Origin: Saururus chinensis | Taxonomy: Eukaryota; Streptophyta; Magnoliopsida; Piperales; Saururaceae | Assembly (NCBI GenBank): GCA_035235625.1 | Contig: CP141142.1 | Location: forward strand, 14,538,995 to 14,602,994 | DNA length: 64,000 nucleotides | Direction of reading: 5' to 3' | Shown here: positions 59,881-64,000 of the stretch, in pieces | Numbering within the stretch: the first letter of the stretch is position 1 | Layout of the letters: every line of letters starts with the position of its first letter | Program-made: the position numbers and the translations under genes | Notes under the pieces: model-generated | The model's database searches: none | Seen by the model: only the letters and a program-made list of their open reading frames with translations | Told to the model about the DNA's origin: nothing

Positions 59881-61440
59881 TTAACCTACAAAAACTAGAC
59901 TGGAACAAGAAGATAATGCATGCAAGAAAACCTAAAACAAACCTCTGATGACTAAGATATAACAATTTGAAGTTTAGGGTACATTAGAGTTATGAGCCTA
60001 CATGTTAAGGTGGGACTCTCATATATAGGTACATGGAGGCCACTACCCAAATTCGACCCAAAGGAAACTAGATAACTTCAAAGATAAATTTTTAGGAGTT
60101 GCTAAGCCTAAGTCACTAATTTGTTAGTAGGAAATTTCTAGAATCTTTATAATAACCCAGAATCTAGATTTGGTCAAACAAAAATCTACAAGCGTCTCCA
60201 TAAAGCAACAATATCTCCCAGCACATCTCAGCACAAAATTCCGAATAATACAAACTTAGATGAATTTTAAAGATAGTTATAAAATAATCTGTCATGCCTA
60301 TTTTTTCATCAGATGTTTTGGGGGTCAAATTCCACGTCCAATTAGATTCCAAGAAATAGAGGACTCTTCCTTATCCTTGATTCCTCTCTCAACCTCTTAA
60401 CCAATAGAGACCTTGACCTTTAACCACTTTACAAAATTAACCAATTGATAATTTTAGGGAATTTATCCCTTAATTATCTATTCTTTTTCTTTTCAAAGAT
60501 GGAGGAAAATATCACCCAATTTGGATAAGGGTGGATTTCCTTAAAACATTGTTGAAAACCATAAGAGCCTAAGAGTTAAGGATGTTCATAACTTGAAGAA
60601 ACAAAAAGATTGGATAGAATTAATGATGTAAATAATCAAGCTTTGATCTACATGGAGCAATGGGATCATACAAAGAAAATGCACAATTTTCTATTAAGCA
60701 ATTGATCAACAGTTACGGGTGATTGATTGATCAAGTGATCAATCGAGCTATTAGAGCGATCAATTGGCACTCTGCCTGAACCCATGTAAAAATAGGGTGA
60801 GAGCTATGGTATCAATCAACCAATAAACCAAGATAGTGATCGAACACTATGTTGGCAGGATGATTTCCAATTTTTTTTTTATAAGAATTTGGTTCTAAAT
60901 TGATTTCTTTCGAGTCTTTTTTGCTTTCCTAAGTGTCTATATTCTATGGTATCTTGTTTATTTAGGAATTTTCTAGTTTATTTTCTTATTTTTAATTGGT
61001 TAGTTCTAAAGTAGTTAGAGATTTGATTCATTTATTTATAATTTTTCCATTAAGACTTGTATAAAAATTTGGCTCTTTTGTGGAAGCCATAGTTTTGAGT
61101 TATTAGTTTTTCTAAAATATTGAAGAAGAAGAGAGTACTTCTTTCTCCATTGGTTTCCATCTATTCTTTGTAAAATTTCCATTGAAGTTTGTGAAAGTGG
61201 AAGGTTGTGTGAGCTTGTAGCTGAATTCGTCGAACGTCATTCATCCCATCAAGCCTAGCCTTGCATCAGTTGGTGGCCTTACACATATGTAACATGCAAC
61301 CCCGAAGCCATGGAGGATGTGTTGCACAAATAGATGAAATCAATGATCATGATGAAGTAGTGTGGTTATTGCAATGTGTTGACCAATTGATGAGCTAGAT
61401 GGATTATTTTGATGATGTTGTTGCTCGTTGATATCATGCC
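59876..61440. other. Repeat-derived spacer without a recognised gene
   Basis: Around 60705-60770 GATTGATTGATCAAGTGATCAATCG recalls phrases in the LTR-like sequences at 35.4 and 44.8 kb. A GTTGGTGGCC phrase at 61269 could be a decayed primer-binding site ending an LTR-like stretch (60880-61260). Evidence is weak. Confidence 0.4.
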
Positions 61441-62068
61441 ATGGCTGAGACTATGGTAGAGCATCACTTTGTGGATGCTTCAAGTTATCTTTTTAATACA
61501 CTCGACTGTCAGGAAATCTACAGTCCTACTCTTATTGTGCAAGAGGAGATTCATTTTAGTCTCCCTCCCATCTACCATGAAGAGCAACATATTTGTGTGT
61601 GTATTGTACTCGTGCCAGAATCCAAACTATAGGATGACATGCAATTTCTCCAAGTAGAGCAAGAACAAGAGTTGTTGTTGTTACCCGAATTACTTTCACT
61701 ATTGAACTATAATGATCCCATTATAATTGGTTCAACATCCCTTTTATTGGAAGATTAGAAGCCGCACCAAAAATTTTCTTTTCTACCAGAATCAGGTGGT
61801 TTACAAGAAATCTTCTAATAAGTTTTCCTTCATTCCTATCAGTCCACCGTACGTCATCCACCATCCATCAGGTGCTTCCGGTCATTCCACATTCAATCCA
61901 ACATCCAAAACTTCATTCCCATCATTCTGCCACCGACTTCTTGTAAGTCCAATGTCCGTTAGTCTGACACGCATAAGTCTGCCGTCCAAAAGTCTGTCAA
62001 CGGTTAGTCCTCTGTTTGTCAGACCAACATTGATCTATTGTAGAAAAACTCATTCCCAGTGCAGGTAA
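61441..62068 (+). other. Short open frames of unknown nature
   Basis: Frame 61441-61632 (ETMVEHHFVDASSYLFNTLD, acidic) lies after a possible LTR end, and upstream in-frame codons continue to about 61310 with stops. Frame 61727-62068 is serine- and proline-rich, with repeated AGTCTG/GTCCGT words near 61940-62030. I recognise no domain. A decayed retroelement leader or gag is the most likely source. Confidence 0.35.
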
Positions 62069-62147
62069 GCTTCCTCCAGCATATATTTACTTCTTTTATT
62101 TGTGATTCTCATTATCCACATTTATAGGTAACTAATAATAATATAAT

Positions 62148-62690
62148 AAAGTTACATTTTTGGCTTATTATGATTGATGCATTGACTATATTCAAAACTA
62201 CGAAGTATTGTTTATGAGATTAGGATTATTAAGATTAAATATTTGCTCAGTTGATTATTGTATACTTTTGGTTTATGAAAGTAAATGGTTCATATCTTGC
62301 ATGATTTATTGTAGTCAAGTATATATATTTAGTCTAAATTGAAAGTAAATATATGAGTAAAGTTATATATTTGGCTTATTATGTTTGATGCAGTTAATAT
62401 AAATTTGTTGTGTTCCTTTTTTGTTCACTAGTTACTAACATTCTAAGCTTCAATTTACACAAATGCGTAAAATTTCTTTGTTCTGATTGGCAAGTAGTAT
62501 TGTGTAATTTTTCTTTTTGAAAGTAAATACTTTAGTTTGTTATTTTCTGTTATATAGTCAAAGAAAATATTTTCTCAGTTCATAATTGCATACTTTCGGT
62601 TTATGAAAGCAAATGGTTTAGATCTTTCATGATTTAATATAGACAAGTATATATATTTGATCTAATTTGAAAGTAAATATATGCTTTTGT
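62148..62690. repeat. Degenerate duplication with a length difference
   Basis: Phrases such as AAAGTTACATTTTTGGCTTATTATG (62148) recur at 62359, and CATACTTTCGGTTTATGAAAG-type phrases occur at 62263 and 62590, in the same order. The offset grows from about 211 to about 327, so one copy carries an extra 116 bases or so. Confidence 0.75.
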
Positions 62691-63098
62691 GTTAGAAGAA
62701 ATTAAGTTAAATTGTGAGTTGATAAAAAAATGAATATTATACTTATTAATATTTACTAATTAAATATTTATATGATTAATAATAAATTATTCTTTTGTGT
62801 AACTTCACTAATATAAACTACTTACTTTTTTATATTGTAAATATGGCTAATAGGTCTAATCTGATTTCTTTAATAAGGTTTTTTGACGATTAAAAGACCT
62901 GTTTCAACAAACAAAGAATGGACTTGCTTCAGAAGACTCCTTTTTGGGGTACTTTCAATGCCATTATAAATGGGAAAGTGCATTCTATAGACTCATGAAA
63001 AGAAAGTAGTGACATATTAGAATTACTAAATATGTATAATCCAACACAAAAAGCCTTTAAACTGGGAGGGAAATATCTACAGTTTACAGAGATAGGCA
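62691..63098. other. AT-rich spacer
   Basis: Nothing recognised; a short minus-strand frame (62929-63135) shows no domain. Confidence 0.5.
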
Positions 63099-64000
63099 TG
63101 TAATGACCTGACCTGAGTCGGGCACACAAAATCACTAATAGAAAAATTTTCTTTCCATGAGCTAAGAATCATCGTCTGTGTGCGAGAGGTACAACATTCG
63201 TCTATGCAATACGGAGCTTCAAGATTTCCTATACATAGACATAGGTTATAACAAACACATACACACAACTAAGCTTCACAGTTTATTGCGTGTAAAACAA
63301 AATAAAACATATATTTATAATTAATTTGGATCGGGCCAACATTGCCTTGCCATTGGTTGCCTATGTACGTATTGGATATTATTCCAACATAATTAGATTT
63401 GAATGTAGTTCTGCCTAATGGCTAATACATACAACAAGTGTCACAAAATTATATATGTTAAAATATGTATATACTGATATTTAATCAGAGTTATACAAAA
63501 ACTCGTCATATATTGAAGTTAAGCGGAAGTTAATAAGCCAACAAAATCATACATCTCGCTCTACCACAGAGCGAGATCAAAACTACATACACACATCTCG
63601 CTCTATCATTGAGCCGAGACCGAACACACACACATATACCACATGTCTTGCTCTACCCTAGAGCAAGACAAAACATAAACATGTCACATCCAGGCATAGC
63701 AGATTAGAGCACAAAGGATCATGGCATAGCACACATCAAAATTTAGCACATGGAACTCTGTAATTTAAACGAGATGTCAGAAATACTTACTCCCCTCATG
63801 TCTCGTAAGGTAATGCTGAGTTGCACATTCCTTCTTGGCGTCCTCATCTTAGGATCCAAAGGCAGTAGACGAAGCTTCCTCTATCCTCGATACATTACTT
63901 GTCTTGCACTGAAAGACTATGTACAAACATTCTCCTTGTCGGAGACTCTTCTTGTTTTCCTTGCTAGTGGGTGGCGGACAAAACCTTCCCTACTCGGAGA
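63099..64000 (+). mobile_element. Probable Ty3/gypsy LTR running off the right edge
   Basis: TGTAATGACCTGACCTGAGTCGGGC at 63099 resembles the TGTAAYRNCC start of plant Ty3/gypsy (Tekay-type) LTRs. Phrases such as GGTAATGCTGAGTTGCAC (63810) fit that type. Non-coding. It holds three tandem hairpins (63553-63669). The other end is outside the window. Confidence 0.5.
63553..63669. repeat. Three tandem hairpins
   Basis: Hairpin 1 at 63553-63577 (ATCTCGCTCT, loop ACCAC, AGAGCGAGAT). Hairpin 2 at 63595-63620 (ATCTCGCTCT, loop, GAGCCGAGAC, with an extra C). Hairpin 3 at 63645-63669 (GTCTTGCTCT, loop ACCCT, AGAGCAAGAC). Spacing is 42 and 50 bases, with ACACACA between the units. Hairpin 3 differs from hairpin 1 in two pairs, changed on both sides. 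Confidence 0.93.

Noticed and set aside
59717..59965. Open frame with a long isoleucine-tyrosine run
   Set aside because: TA microsatellite read in frame.
63553..63669. CRISPR array
   Set aside because: The units are imperfect hairpins in eukaryotic LTR-like DNA with no spacers of equal length and no cas genes.

Overview
This window is nuclear DNA from a flowering plant: spliced genes with GT-AG introns, long AT-rich spacers and dense LTR retrotransposons, with no bacterial or organellar signature. Two host genes are visible. At the left is the 3' two thirds of a TORTIFOLIA1/SPIRAL2-type microtubule-associated protein gene (exons between 869 and 11191, 5' end outside the window). At the right is a complete seven-exon TPS-b terpene synthase gene (49620-52414, 589 aa) that looks functional. 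Nothing in the sequence fixes the species. The TPS-b gene and the transposon load would fit a woody angiosperm, perhaps a magnoliid, but that is only a guess.

Layout. 1-11191: the TORTIFOLIA1-like gene. Its introns hold a 310-bp tandem duplication, a decayed LINE ORF1 (3053-4530), a GC-rich patch (7440-7960) and a small hairpin (8634-8691). 12950-15130: remains of a Ty3/gypsy Tat/Athila-type element. 15775-18785: a second Ty3/gypsy element (LTR start and gag), cut off by the broken end of a minus-strand Ty1/copia element (18786-23866, 'Copia A'). Copia A keeps its 5' LTR, primer-binding site, a very long GC-rich leader with six hairpins, gag, protease and integrase. 24962-31862: a full-length plus-strand Ty1/copia element ('Copia B') with both LTRs and an exact GATAA target duplication, dead through many stop codons.

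32486-36222: a large fold-back DNA element with arms of about 1 kb, its right arm split by LTR sequence. 37146-46440: layered LTR fragments, a minus-strand LINE reverse-transcriptase relic (40122-40930) and the 3' end of a Sirevirus-like element (env-like ORF 42880-43870, LTR from 44417). 49100-52770: the terpene synthase locus with a hairpin upstream, a MITE in intron 6 and another MITE just downstream. 52770-64000: tandem repeats, MITE-like palindromes, a second minus-strand copy of the Sirevirus-like LTR and env-like region (57990-59700), a TA microsatellite, and an LTR running off the right edge that contains three tandem hairpins.

The two host genes share no evident pathway: one organises cortical microtubules and the other makes a plastid terpenoid. 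The rest is transposon history with nested insertions, from which a relative order of events can be read. No new gene system is claimed. The least explained structures are the hairpin cluster in the Copia A leader, the split fold-back element and the three covarying hairpins near 63.6 kb. All homology calls come from motif recognition by eye, without database searches.
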